Positions 8,455 through 19,712 of a DNA stretch of 37,000 nucleotides are shown here, piece by piece. Below the pieces are notes generated by a model. The model did not search any database, had not been told where the DNA came from, and worked only from the letters and a program-made list of their open reading frames with translations. The stretch is from assembly GCA_002633005.1 (NCBI GenBank), contig NMRA01000462.1:3431-40430 (forward strand), in the 5' to 3' direction. This DNA comes from Phoronis australis. Taxonomy: Eukaryota; Phoronida; Phoronidae. Within the stretch, counting starts at the first letter, position 1. The number at the start of each line of letters is the position of its first letter. Position numbers and translations under genes: made by a program.

Positions 8455-9909
8455 GTGATCTATCATTTCACAAATAGGCTTGTGTGATAGAAATATTTTT
8501 GTGTTGTAAAATTAAACTGAAATAAATGTTTTTGCATGAATCAAGTTAGCCAAAAAAAGGATGATAAAAAAGAAGCTGGAAATCGAATAAGAGGAAATAA
8601 AAACAAAAAAGGAAAATTCCAAGCCCTGTATATATCCCTGTCTCAACTTGTTCCTTAGTGGACTTCGAAGAATTCAAACTTTGTTAAAGCTCAAAGCCAT
8701 TGTTATTGCACCAGGTCTTCAGCAATAACAAACTATCAGTTCAACCAAAGCCAATATACCAGATGTGATCTCAGTAAGGAACAGTACGAGATCAAGAGTC
8801 TAATCACGAGCGCACACATGAAGAGTGACATAAGACACTAGTATCCAAATCCAATGCCAATCTTCATGTGAGTGCTTGTGATTTTTGCTACTAATTTGGC
8901 CAAAAACAACATTGTTTGTACCAGTCCAATCTTATACTGTTACATGACGATTCTAAAAAGAGGTTGGGTTAATAGCAGCTAGAAAAATGGTACAATTTGT
9001 GGATAAGAAACTTCAAAAGGGTTCATTTTTTCAACACAGTTTAGTGCAGATGTTTTGTTATTCTCCACATAGCATTTAAATGCTTTTTGGGCTAAACAAA
9101 TTCCAGCCCAGTCTTGTATGGATTGATTTAAAACCCTGAAAAGGGATTATGCGATTATGTTTTGGGAATACACCTCTAGAGTGAAACTTTCAATCCAAAT
9201 CGAACTTGAAATTGTTTTTGTCACTTCTAGTCTGGACACTTTCTTGGGAGATCAAGATAGTACTTAATGACCACTAGATTTGAGCTAAAATTTGAGTAAA
9301 AACTCAAGATTTCTAGCAAAACCTCTTACTCGAACTCTTAACTCTAATGCTGGGATCATTAATTGCCATCAACAAGCACATAGAATAAAAGAATCTTTGT
9401 TCAAACAAAACTAGAATAGAAAATAACAAACATAATTCTGAGTAAAAAGTTGAAACCCAGGGCCCAGGTGTTAACTTCATAATGATTTATGCTTTCACAA
9501 GGCAGGGAATGTGCAACTTGAATGGCAGTCGGGTCTTTAGTAACCTATTCCCATAGCAACACTGGTGTAGTCAGAATTATTCAACAGGTTGCTAAACTTG
9601 AAATTGTTGGCAACCAATGACTAATGTGAGGTAACATGGAAGCACTGCATCTTGTCCCCTGTCCCTGTCCCTTCGAAGGCAAGAACAAAACTGAAATGAG
9701 TTTCTATCAGGGGAAGGGTTTGCAATGAGGAGAGGATAGCCCTGTTGTGCGCCCACGGCTACGTTAATGCCCAGACTTAGTACTTCAGTCTATTGCTAAA
9801 CTGAACCATATTTCAAATCAAAACATCAGCAAAATAAAGTTCCCAATGGTTAGATAAATTTCTTGGCATGTTGTGTGTTTTGTAGCTTATGAGTATATAC
9901 TATTTCTAG
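8455..9909. other. Intron-like AT-rich stretch
   Basis: Lies between two splice-compatible exons. No repeat with visible ends, no long ORF and no RNA gene was recognised. Confidence 0.45.
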
Positions 9910-10023
9910 GAACACATTAATGATGTCAACGTGCGGGTGTTTGCCAGTGCGAATGTTCTGAAGCATTTCACACTGCCCAACTCTTGCCACGAGGAGGCCC
10001 CTCAGAAAGAGTCAAAGTTGTAA
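9910..10023 (+). CDS. Terminal coding exon of the copy A gene
   Basis: A strong acceptor (TATATACTATTTCTAG) ends at 9909. The frame then reads 37 codons to TAA (10021-10023): EHINDVNVRVFASANVLKHF, then LPNSCHEEAPQKESKL. Third positions are GC-rich, unlike the surrounding DNA, and phase 0 matches the donor at 8454. This is the most gene-like piece of the unit. The tail is hydrophilic with one Cys. No close poly(A) signal is seen; the nearest AATAAA is near 10630. A minus-strand frame crosses the exon but is an antisense shadow here. Confidence 0.6.
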   Translation, partial: EHINDVNVRVFASANVLKHFTLPNSCHEEAPQKESKL

Positions 10024-10129
10024 TTTTGAAAAACTGTTCGAAAAGACCGAAATGTTGACTAAAATCACTGCTGTATAATAGTAATAATATTCGTGCCAAA
10101 GTAATGAAACTTTTCAGAATCCCTGAGTG

Positions 10130-10285
10130 TATCTCTACTAAAAGGGACGGCTTTGATATTTTAAGTAGGCCTATTGGCAAACATATGATTATTGTCAAAG
10201 CATCTCTTAGAACAAGTCTGACTTCATCCATAGAGTCGTCACAGTGTACAAGTGTATTGTCATCTGCGTAATAGCGGAGTTGCAA
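10130..10285 (-). pseudogene. Fragment of a non-LTR (LINE) reverse transcriptase
   Basis: On the minus strand the peptide reads LRYYADDNTLVHCDDSMDEV followed by RLVLRDALTII. YADD (10270-10259) with a following acidic turn and amphipathic helix is the palm motif of LINE reverse transcriptases. A degraded GLLKISKPSLLV segment fits the next strand. No fingers motif is found upstream and no endonuclease is near, so only about 50 residues survive. It lies antisense to the presumed 3' UTR of the exon at 9910. Confidence 0.5.
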
Positions 10286-10317
10286 CGCCACCATATGAGA
10301 AATGGGTCAGGATGTTG

Positions 10318-10378
10318 CATTGTGGTTAAGCCGGTAAACAAGTACGTCGGCAAGCGTGGGAGCGAACCGGCCACAGGT
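10318..10378 (+). ncRNA. tRNA-like head of a possible SINE
   Basis: TGGTTAAGCCGG (10323-10334) fits the pol III A-box consensus TRGYNNARYNGG. GGGAGCGAACCGG (10358-10370) resembles a B box GGTTCGAACCC with two changes, inside a GTGG/CCAC stem. Spacing between boxes is about 36, as in tRNA genes. The arms resemble the Leu/Ser type. No acceptor stem closes, so it is not a tRNA gene. Confidence 0.35.
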
Positions 10379-10881
10379 AGGTTATACGTGTTGTGTGCCT
10401 GGCTGTTATAATACCAGTTACCGCGATAAAAAAAATTAGTTACTACCTGCTTCCCAAGGATCAAGAACTGCGTTGAACATGGGTCAGACACATCGGTAGA
10501 GCTGGTAACAAAGGCCGACTTAGCGAATTCTTTCCGACTTCTTAGCATAAAGTATGCAGCGCTCTCTTTGAGGGCGGCAAGAAAACGCATCTTGGAAGCT
10601 GCCCAACAATATTTCCCTTGAAAGAAACAGTAATAAATACTCCAAGGCGGTTGGTAGTGAAAAAAAAACTTTTCGCTTGACCAGAACCAAGCCAACATGA
10701 GCAATTTTGAGGATAATCACGGCCTCTGCACAATCACCTGGTCTGGGTCAACTCACTTAACGTACGCACACTATATGCATTAACGCGCTTAGATAAAGCT
10801 TGCAGAATATTATTATTTAATTTCTACAAAACTGTGGTGCGTTGCTATCAAAATTCGTTGTCAAATTACGATCATTTTTCA

Positions 10882-11110
10882 GGAAATTGTGCTGAAATCC
10901 CAGGGCGAAATCTCGCCGACAAAATGCGTAGCTGCCGGTCTCACAATTGTCGTTGGGGCTTGAATTCTTGAATAAGAATACAGCTTCGACTCAACAAATT
11001 ACCTGAAATCCTTCTTAAGTTTTCCAAATACGATTTTTAAGTTCTTTTGGAGTCTGGATTAACTGCAGATTAAGTCCAAATCTGCGCTAGATTGTAGCCC
11101 GCAACACGAG
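10882..11110 (+). repeat. Dispersed direct repeat D1, copy 1
   Basis: From GAAATTGTGCTGAAATCCCA to the AGTCCAAATCTGCGCTA region it matches 22079-22305 in the same orientation, with moderate divergence. Copy edges are abrupt. The family is not known to me. No coding frame is shared. Confidence 0.75.
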
Positions 11111-11166
11111 AACAATCTCTAGAGGAACACACATGTTGTTGTCACGTGACGTTTGTTTTGAAGTTT

Positions 11167-11182
11167 GTGTGTGTGTGTNTCA
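11167..11182. repeat. GT microsatellite containing an N
   Basis: A GT run is interrupted by N at 11179. Nothing else distinctive was seen from 11190 to 12540; short minus-strand ORFs there lack features. Confidence 0.7.
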
Positions 11183-12539
11183 GTTTTAATCACTGTGCCA
11201 ACTCAAAAAAGGGTGAGGTTTTATCTTGCTGACTATACAAAAGAGTGTGTTTAATCCTAATTTCACAGCAACAAACACCCTCCGAAATAATTGAATACTC
11301 TGTACGACTGTAGCCTAGGATGGCAGTCAGAGGCAGGCACTGCATGCTGAATGGCACCGACAAAAGCGATGTCAGTCATTATAAAACTATTGCTAGACTG
11401 CATTGACTGTATTTTTATGCTCCTAACTTCTGTGGGTAGTGACAAGTGTGCCAGTGTATTATACATTACAATGACAATGTCAATGTCATGAATAGCAGTA
11501 TTTCAGCACATTATCCTTATCTGACCCAATAATTCAACCTTCACGGTAATCACGGGAGCTTACATAACGTATATGAACATGTTACCATACGAGAGGGTGT
11601 GCCCTGAAAAGATCGAGGCAATCTCCCGTGGCCACGACGCACTTAGCTACTCCTTTCCCGCTATTCGGTGCTATAGTGTGCCTAAAATGACTGTTGTTGT
11701 GAATGGCCTAATGCCCTAATCAGCCTATCTCTTCCACAAATTATTTTGTAAAAAATCACATCACTTCAGAATACAGCATAGTATACAAGATAATAATTAT
11801 CATTAAATTTTCGTATACGTTACTGCTGATGTATTCCTTGACTCGTTAGCTTTGAAATGCGGGAGTTTGACGAGAACAGAGAGATTTAAACAGCTATAAA
11901 TCCATCGACATTCTTCCCGTACTGGAAGTCGCCATGTTGGTGAACTAGTTTGACCTATTATTCAACTGACCAATAGAATGCCTTGTTTCTTGAAATCGGA
12001 ACAGCCAATGATATTCCAAGAATGCACATGGAAAAGTGCGCTGTAGCAGACCCCAACCAACCTCGAGGGTCTGTGTAGGAGACTAGATGAATGGGTACCT
12101 TTTGTATAAAGCATGCGGTTAACGTGTGAGTACATTTAGTATTACGCAAAATGTTATTGTATCCTGCTTTAAATGACAAACTGTAACCGCCAATTGATGG
12201 CATTTTGACCCATGAAGTTAAGCTTGAAAGAAAAATAGTCTTCGTTATTGGAAGAAAGAGCATAAAACATTCGGTGCAGTAGCACGTGGAATAGAGTGTG
12301 TCAGCGACTCAGTGTAGACGTGTAGTCTTTGACTTTATCAGTTCCTGAGTCACTAGTATCATCGTGACCTATTTAATGAAACAATACAAAAAGCGCGGGA
12401 GTTTTTAAGTTGGACGGTTCAGACTCGGGTATTATTGAATGTGTTGCATAGCATATCTTGTCACTGGCTGTTGCCCATTGATTTGTCACTGACACTGTGG
12501 TCACAGTCTAGCCTCTCGTTCAGTAGCGCTAGAACCTCG

Positions 12540-12605
12540 CTAAAAAGCAAGACTTTGCGAGATTACGGGAGATATTGCCGTGTATTTTAAATGAGAACAT
12601 GTGAC
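12540..12605 (+). repeat. Short dispersed motif shared with 15437-15498
   Basis: CTTTGCGAGATTACGGGAGA and the following ATATTGCC...ATGAGAACATGTG parallel the stretch inside the hAT-like element at 15437-15498. The ~60-bp identity suggests a fragment of the same element. Confidence 0.5.
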
Positions 12606-12704
12606 TTTGACAAGATTTTAGCTAGGTCTTGGCGTAGATCCTGGCGTTGCTGAACGCACGCCAGATCATCATATGCTAATACTCAAGGCCAAGGACAAGG
12701 GGGA

Positions 12705-13159
12705 ATCAACAATTGGTCCGTCATCTAAACCACTTGCCCATACTTCGAAATCAGCTGGCTGGACTGCAAACCCCAATGGTCAGTGTTCTAACTTGGTTTG
12801 TTGGACCTCAAAACAGGTTTGCCAGTACATCAAAACCAGATTGGGATAGACGCAATTAAAAAACTAGTTGGACGGATCTTAAACGGGTTGGGTGGTGCTC
12901 AAACACTATGGCCAAACAAATCACTGATTTTGAACAAAACAAACACTAGATGTCATTTGAATCCTTTGAGACATTCAGAGTGAGTCTCTGAGGAAATCCA
13001 GCTGTTGTGATTGATCACCGGCCAACTGGTTATACCAGCCATCATGTTTTGGGTCCAGCCTACTAGTTTTTTAGGTGAAGCCATCGCATTTTGAAGTCCA
13101 GACCATACATTTGGTTTTGCAGTCAACCGATTGGTTTTAAAATCCGACCAATTGTTGAT
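12705..13159. mobile_element. Foldback/MITE-like element with 14-bp perfect TIRs
   Basis: ATCAACAATTGGTC (12705-12718) is repeated inverted at 13146-13159, and the arms extend imperfectly outward (GGA...TCC). Internal sequence is rich in degenerate GGTTTT and CCAGYC motifs in both orientations, as in foldback elements. The length of ~455 bp and lack of coding suggest a non-autonomous DNA transposon. No target duplication is clear. Confidence 0.65.
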
Positions 13160-13164
13160 TTTCC

Positions 13165-14321
13165 TATGATACTGTCCTCAACTCTGCTCCAGTGTTACTT
13201 GTAGACCTAGGCTATCTACGGTCAGGGGTTACATGCTAACCAATAACTTTTGAGTAAAAGTATCCCAAAAACCTGTAAGCAAAGGAAGTTTAGACTTACA
13301 TAGTAAACTCCCACCAATTTAGTATGCAATACAGCTGACAGGTGAAATTTTGTTTTCTTACTCTTTCCATCACTCCAAATTGATGCTTTTCCATGTTCAT
13401 ACCATAGTAGTTACCAAATTAGATGAAATATGTATTGTATTGCCTTCTAGAAGTTACTGTCATGACATGTACCATGTTGACAAAGTGTCTTTTCATGTTG
13501 AATGTCAAAGAAAAAATCAGCTCGACAAGTGGATATGTGTGTGATATCACCTTTTTTGAATGACAGGTAAATTAACCATTGTGCAAGTAAAGCGACATTA
13601 CTTAAATTGTTGGTTCATAAACACAAATTGTGTATATATATAGTGTTATGTTGAAGCCAAAGTAGTGTGCGCCTCGGTCAACCAAACAATTTAACTCCTT
13701 CAAGGCTTTTACATCACCTGGTGGTGGGTAGAAGGGGGCACAACCCAAATATTTAGGTAAGGGGCGTTTTTGAGTTTTGAAAGTTACAAACATACTTGCT
13801 GTCTGTGGAGGGATATCTAGAGATTTGGAATACCAGACTTTAATAGCAATCTAAAAACTATTCACGAGGTAACTAATGAATTTCATGTATTTATTGGCCT
13901 GAATAGGAAAATTGGTTGGGACTAAACCCTGTAGCTTCCAGTCTCTCAATTGGTCTTTTGTGGCATGTCCTCTTTATTATTTTAACTGAACTTAAACAAT
14001 GCAGACAACAAGCAAGGAAACCCAGGTGCAAGTTTGGGATTTAACAATGGACTGAGATCTGGGGATCTTAAAAGTGCTACCTGCAAGCTATTCCCTCTTT
14101 AGTGAATGTCATTTACTAAGACCATGCTATGATACTGTTACGATGAAATCTCCCCAATTTAGGATGGTATTTGGGAGAAGTGGAATGAAGTTTTAGACAA
14201 GTAGCACAAAATAAACGTTTCATTATTTTTAAGGTATATACCATAGCTACCTTCGGACAATGTTTTGATAAACTGTGGCCATTCACTACAGTTTTATAAG
14301 TCTTTGAAAAATGGAGATGGC
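13165..14321. other. AT-rich non-coding stretch
   Basis: No gene or repeat edge recognised. Short ORFs (for example 13350-13544) have no codon bias or motif. Confidence 0.45.
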
Positions 14322-14327
14322 GGCATT

Positions 14328-16587
14328 CAGTGTTCTCCACATCTGAAAATCTAAACAGGTTGCACGCGTAAAAACTGCAACGTGCCGGAACCGCGCGGCG
14401 GTCAACGTTCTTCATAAGCTAGTGTGCAGTTTTTTGTGCACCTTATTTTTACCCACGCATTTTAAAAGTAATGCACAGTATTGCAAACAAATAACTGTGT
14501 TTATTCCAATTTTTATTTGTAAAAGATAGCCTTATTTACAAACATATCAAATATGTCATAACCCAGTTGCTTAGTCAGTGACTTTGAAATGGAAGTCTAC
14601 AGAGTGTTTGATACAGTATGGGGAAATGTTTTAGGCTACTCAATAATGATGTCAATGTCAACTAAGTACAAACTGTCTAACACAGAAGTAAACTTTTCCT
14701 ATGACGTAGACAGTCCAAGTGAAGTGTCTTTGTTAAGTCAGTCACATTTTTATGTCTTGATAGCAGAGTTAACGTTTTCTCTCAGTCTGTACGTGTAATA
14801 TCTTGCACATTCTTACAGTCTGAATTCGATGTTCTGAAGCTGGTACAACATATTGCACATCTGTACTACCAAAACTCTTGTAAAAACTGCACAATACATG
14901 AGTCCCCCTTGAATGCAAATTAGGTAGGGTAAACAAAACAATTCACTTGCATTTTCCATCTAGGCCTACTTGGACGGGAGTGTCAGGCCTGTTGATGACA
15001 ACCAATATTTCTAAAAAGATATCAACTGAATTATCAAACGCTTGCAACTATGGAATTCCCATAATTTTCTGGATTGTCACAAACTCATTCTTCCAGATGA
15101 AAACCATCTATTCTCATGTTAGAGCGAATTGTATTCATTTGTATTGCCGATGTCTGACGTTGTCGGCAAAAATTCCGGTTCACCGTTTGTGACACTGATA
15201 TCTTCGATTCATTGACCGAGCCTGGCAATATCACCACCATCCAGCCCTGGATTATCTGTTGTATCTGCATCTGAGTCAACGTCAGTATCTGAAACATCTC
15301 TCGGTTTTTAAAATAATCCTTAGGTTTATCGGTGCTTCGCTTTCGTGCGGCAAACGACATTTCTAAGTATGTAGAATGCGCATGTCAATTGGTAACGGAA
15401 GCCAGGATAGAATTCACTAACTTAAGGACCACGCTAGGTAAACAAAACTCTGCGAGATTACGCGAGATATTACCTTTTGATTTCAATGAGAGCACGTGGT
15501 TTTGGCTGCAATTTTTCAGCGCGAAACACATATACTTTGAACTTTACTCAGTGACGTAACCCGCTGTCCCAAATCTCGGAATACTCCCCCGAAGCCGCAA
15601 ACGTCACAGCCACTATCGAAGTTGAGTTTGCGAACGGCTCGGCAGATTTTTAGAGGGAGTATGCGCCACAAACATAAGGTTCATGCTGCCAACGAAACTC
15701 CTTATAAGGCAACGAGATGAACTCGGTCAATCTCAATGGGCCGGTGGCACAAAAAGTAACCAATAATATTCATCTAAGTGAGAAATACACAAACAACAAC
15801 CAATGAGAACCATCAAAGGCAGTTTCATGCAAATGTTTTTGAGACTGGTATCGGTAAAGTCTGTCGTGGGGGGCCCACGGAATATTGAAAAATGTGCTAC
15901 GAAAACCAAAATTCTGGCCTCCTAGAAGACGGCCGTTGCATAAACTGCTGCGCAATGGTGTCTTTGCTGACAACATATACTTCGCAGAACTAACCACCGA
16001 GTCTTAATTATTTTATTTTCAATGGGTAATATGATTAGTTCTCCGCCGAACACAAAAAGGTGACTGCAAAAGCGAAAAGGCCTAACGCAACGATCAGCGA
16101 CTTTCATGTGGACTGCACCTCCAGTGAGCAGGTAGTGGATTAGCCATATAGGTAGCAATGGGCCTTTGTTTAAATTGACTAGTTGTTCCAGATGAATTGA
16201 AAAGATAATCGAAAGATTATTTACACCCGCCTTACATCATAAATAGACTGCGCCTTACATCATAAATAGACTTTCAGCCCGGTCTGCCGCTTGAGTGAGT
16301 CCGGTGATTAGGCTGTCCACAAGGGACCACTGATGTCCTTAGGCTTAGCCTTTATTCAGTTTCAATGAGCTATGGCCAGTTGCTGTCAAGCGTAATTTGA
16401 ACCAGTGAAGAACTTATTAACGACGATGACGCCTTATTTACAAAGTAGTCCCTATATTTTTAAACTGGTCGCGGGATTTTTAAACTGGACGCTGGATTTT
16501 TAAACAGGACGCAGGACATTTAAACAGGACGTGCGCTCGGCCAAACAGGACGCTGCGACACATTAAAAGTGGTCGTGGAGAACACTG
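14328..16587. mobile_element. hAT-like non-autonomous transposon, ~2.26 kb
   Basis: The left end CAGTGTTCTCCAC (14328-14340) and right end GTGGAGAACACTG (16575-16587) form a perfect 13-bp TIR. Both are flanked by GGCATT (14322-14327 and 16588-16593), a 6-bp target duplication. CAGTG termini suit the hAT superfamily, although the usual duplication there is 8 bp. No transposase frame is present, so movement would need an enzyme from elsewhere. The right subterminal region carries a 20-bp tandem array. A 423-bp internal deletion derivative sits at 30286-30708. The segment 15770-16260 recurs at 29585-30045. Confidence 0.75.
16461..16553 (+). repeat. 20-bp subterminal tandem array of the hAT-like element
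   Basis: TAAACTGGTCGC or TAAACAGGACGC recurs at 16461, 16481, 16501 and 16521, exactly 20 bases apart, with a fifth partial CAAACAGGACGC at 16542. The deletion derivative has two such units plus the partial one, and the left arm holds one TAAACAGGTTGC-type match. Subterminal repeats of this kind are often transposase-binding sites; that role is inferred. Confidence 0.6.
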
Positions 16588-16593
16588 GGCATT

Positions 16594-18520
16594 GTGTTTT
16601 CATGGTCTCGCGACTTCATTGGGTGGAATTATGAGCTTGATTGACATGCCGGAAGCTAAGGGACATTTCGCTGCTGTTTAGCTTTCAGTATTAAATTCTT
16701 AAGCAAAGCATTTTGAGCTTTTAAAAAAGCATTGTTGCCAACCGAGCCGACAACTCAAATTACAGGGCAATCGCAGATGTGCTATTTTCATCGTCTTGAG
16801 TCACTGATGGTGTCGTTCCTTTTGGTAATGTACTTTATAATCTATCATGGTGAGGAAGATTATGAGACCCATTAAATGAGAGGAAACCGTCAAATTTTTG
16901 TTTTAACCAGTAAACAGAGTATATCGTAAAGATGTATTTGCATGCTCCTAACTATGCTAATGTACAACAGGAACTAAACAACAATGCTATTTGAGCATCA
17001 TCTACACTTAACACATTACAGCTGTATTCATTGACAACTTGTAAATGTTGAAACAAAAAAATCTGCAAATAGGTGACCTTTTCACAAGTGACGTACCTTA
17101 GGGGGCTTACATAACCCGCATCATATGCAGTCTTATTCCCTACACCATGTCAAAGTACTTATTGGACATGGTTGGGTGTTTTACGGCGGTTCATTTTTGA
17201 CACAAAACTCGTTCTTAAAAACAGTTGGCAATTTTCAATGTACTTCACATTGACATCGTCGCTATATGCTGAGTTTCTAACCAATTTGACCAAGCAATCA
17301 CAGAGGTAAGCAATTAGCGTGCAAGTTGCACTTTAAAATAGTGACATATGGCAAATATTATTTTGTCATATTTCAAAAAATGTACTTGAAAAATTAACCA
17401 CAACGATTGTCCAATAATTTTTTTGAAGCATTTAGCTTTGTAATCAGCTTGATTTGTGACAATTTTTGTTTCAAATTCGTGAAATATACTTGCAGGTGGC
17501 TGAAGTACATAAAATTTTGTGTGTAGTATACACCTGCTGACGTCTGATATGGAGGTGTGCCAAAATAAACTTGACAAAACAAACAAAGTTCACCTGGATT
17601 GAAGCCCACATTGAGTACAGTACACAATTCTTTTAAAGTGGATTTTATTCAATGTTTTCAGTTTTGCTATAAAACTGTACTGCCTAAAACAACCTTTCCC
17701 TGTTCTTTAAATACTTCAAATGTACCATCAATATTTTTGCTGTCATTTCAGTGCTCGTAGGTGCCATTTCTGTGTACCGTCATCTGGTCTTTAGGTGGTC
17801 ATCTCGCAGAATTTTGAATTTTCTGCTGTCATTTCCCATATACATGCACTTTGCCAATTTAGCTGGCTAAACAAATAACAATTGAAGTAGGCCTGTTGCT
17901 CTAATAACTGGTATTCCTTGCCGCGATAGGATTTCATTTCGTTACCAACAAGAACATAGGTAGTGTCTCAATCTCGAGGGTAATTTTTTAATCACTTGAG
18001 AGGAATTCTGGGGCCTTACGTGGGGAATTATGCATGATTTTGAAATATTTTTTAAAGGGGAATGGGGCCAATATTCAGTCCCAAAATCGAGGGATTGAGT
18101 GCCCTGGACTGAGATAACACAATGATTTATTGCGACTTCGCATCCGCTGTGACCATTCACCACCAAGCTCCTTTCGAAACCCAGGGGAAACACTGTCGAC
18201 TATTATTGCGAATTCAAAAATGGCGCACATTAGCATTGTTGTTTTTATTTGCACCTGGTATTCTGGAGGTCATCAGTATGATCTGTTGTCATTATCAGTT
18301 ATGTGTTTACAGATCAATTGAGGACACCAAGTCTGGCCTCTTACATGCTTGCGCTGCGCACCAACACAGGCATATAGTTTATTTCAATACACTAGCCCCT
18401 CCCCTGTAAGAGTAAGATACAAATTGAAAATAAGGTTGGGAACAAGACAGTAAACCTAATAGGAAACTGAACTCCATTCTGGTCTTATGTCACTTGTGAC
18501 CTCTTGTCATGGTCATCCAT
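16594..18520. other. Non-coding stretch with one dispersed inverted repeat
   Basis: 17995-18110 (around GGGGAATGGGGCCAATATTC) matches the reverse complement of about 27705-27835. The rest shows no gene. Minus-strand ORFs at 17314-17627 are AT-rich chance frames. Confidence 0.4.
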
Positions 18521-18524
18521 TCAG

Positions 18525-18628
18525 TGCAGCCATCAATCAGCTGATCCAAGTAACTAGGTCACTTGGTTCAAAGATTATTCTGATAATACATCTGCTGGCT
18601 GGGAACAAGGAGGCCAGTGTCATTTTAG
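18525..18628 (+). CDS. Possible internal exon, unknown protein
   Basis: Acceptor GGTCATCCATTCAG and donor TTTTAG|GTCAGT bound 104 bases coding for AAINQLIQVTRSLGSKIILI then HLLAGNKEASVIL. The first ten residues resemble an alpha-helical rod-type sequence, but the similarity is short and I do not assign a family. It could belong to the gene ending at 21530; the phases cannot be checked without the missing exons. Chance occurrence is quite possible. Confidence 0.25.
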
Positions 18629-18732
18629 GTCAGTGCATGTCTATCTGGCAGTGGAGGCTTACTGCTAGGTTAACTATATTAATTATTACATGGGAGGTGA
18701 GATCTGTTTGATTTGTATTCATTCAGGGAACA

Positions 18733-19028
18733 CAGTGTTCTCCGCAACCTGTTTTGAGTTGTCACTATGATGAGTTTGAATTTTGCCATGACGAGTTTGG
18801 CTGTGATTGCATTGAGTTTGAAAACCAATGCAACAAGTTTGAAGTGCCGATATTGGGAGATTAGTCATTTTGTAAGACATTTTGGTACCAGTCCAAATGT
18901 CCAATGGATTTATTTCAAGAATTTAACACACAAACTCCCCACAGTATGGACATGTACTTACGGAACACGTGCTTGAATTTTGTAATTATTCCAGTCCAGT
19001 TTTGAATTTTCTGTTGTGGAGAATACTG
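18733..19028. mobile_element. Short element with CAGTGTTCTCC/GGAGAATACTG ends
   Basis: Left end CAGTGTTCTCC (18733) and right end GTGGAGAATACTG (19016-19028) match the TIRs of the 14328 element with one change. The interior is different: GAGTTTGRA recurs about every 21-23 bases near 18775-18845. No target duplication matches. A related right part lies at 27530-27656. Confidence 0.55.
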
Positions 19029-19449
19029 GATCATTTTAGAAAATGTGGCTATGAGTCAATTGGCCTCAAATCCAAGGGCCAATTTTTGGGACCCATGGAT
19101 CACTTATTCAAATATGTGCCCCCTTTTTTGATTAGGTTTTTGAGGGATACTAAAGCCTTTAGGAGACGTACGTGATTTCATCTGCTACCTCTGTACTTGA
19201 TGAGATAGGTGACTAGTCTGAACCCCTGACTGCGTTTCAATTTAACTGAACACATAATTCCACAGTTAGGGTCTGCAATATGCTAGACCTCATATCGCTA
19301 AAATGGTTGTTTTGATCATCTCTGCATTGCAGTTGTTTTAGAATCTGATTGCAATGCTTATTATTCAAGACAAAATCAGGCAGAACTGCGACAGTAGTGT
19401 GCCTGTTGACCAGAGTTAAGTAATCATAGTTCCCCCATTGCGTTTTTAG
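19029..19449. other. Non-coding stretch
   Basis: No gene, repeat edge or RNA recognised. Confidence 0.4.
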
Positions 19450-19463
19450 GCTTCCTCATATAA

Positions 19464-19709
19464 TCCATATGGTTTGCTCAGCATGTTCTGAAGTACAATA
19501 TTGGTGTTCCCAGAATACCCAGCTGTGACTCACCCTCATTGTGTGCCAAGGATCACCTTGTACAACTTGCTTTTATTAGTTATCTGGGGGGTGGAAACAG
19601 TTCCTTGGCTGCACCTCTAAATCTCAGCTTTAATCCGCTTGAGACCTCTGTTCCGGACATGCAGACCGTAAACCTTTGGTGCAAATCTCCCCTAAACTCT
19701 ATCCATCAG
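19464..19709 (+). CDS. Coding-like open stretch, no start codon at its beginning, unknown
   Basis: Eighty-two codons are open from a TAA at 19461 to TGA at 19710. They contain segments such as WFAQHVLKYNIGVPRIPSCD and SSLAAPLNLSFNPLETSVPD. GC content is raised. A strong acceptor (GCGTTTTTAG, ending 19449) lies just upstream but leads into the TAA in this frame, so exon limits are uncertain. A second frame is also open for ~40 codons. It may be an exon or pseudogene fragment of the gene that ends at 21530. Confidence 0.25.
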
Positions 19710-19712
19710 TGA

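Noticed and set aside
10318-10378. Functional tRNA gene
   Set aside because: The A and B box-like motifs are present, but no acceptor stem pairs and the B box carries changes at invariant positions.
10207-10704. 165-codon minus-strand ORF
   Set aside because: It overlaps the LINE fragment in another frame and the tRNA-like sequence; no motif or codon bias supports it.
18725-18870. Cys-rich exon reading GTQCSPQPVLSCHYDEF
   Set aside because: The Cys and Phe pattern is produced by GAGTTTG-type repeats inside a TIR-bounded element, and the start is the element's own CAGTGTTCTCC end.
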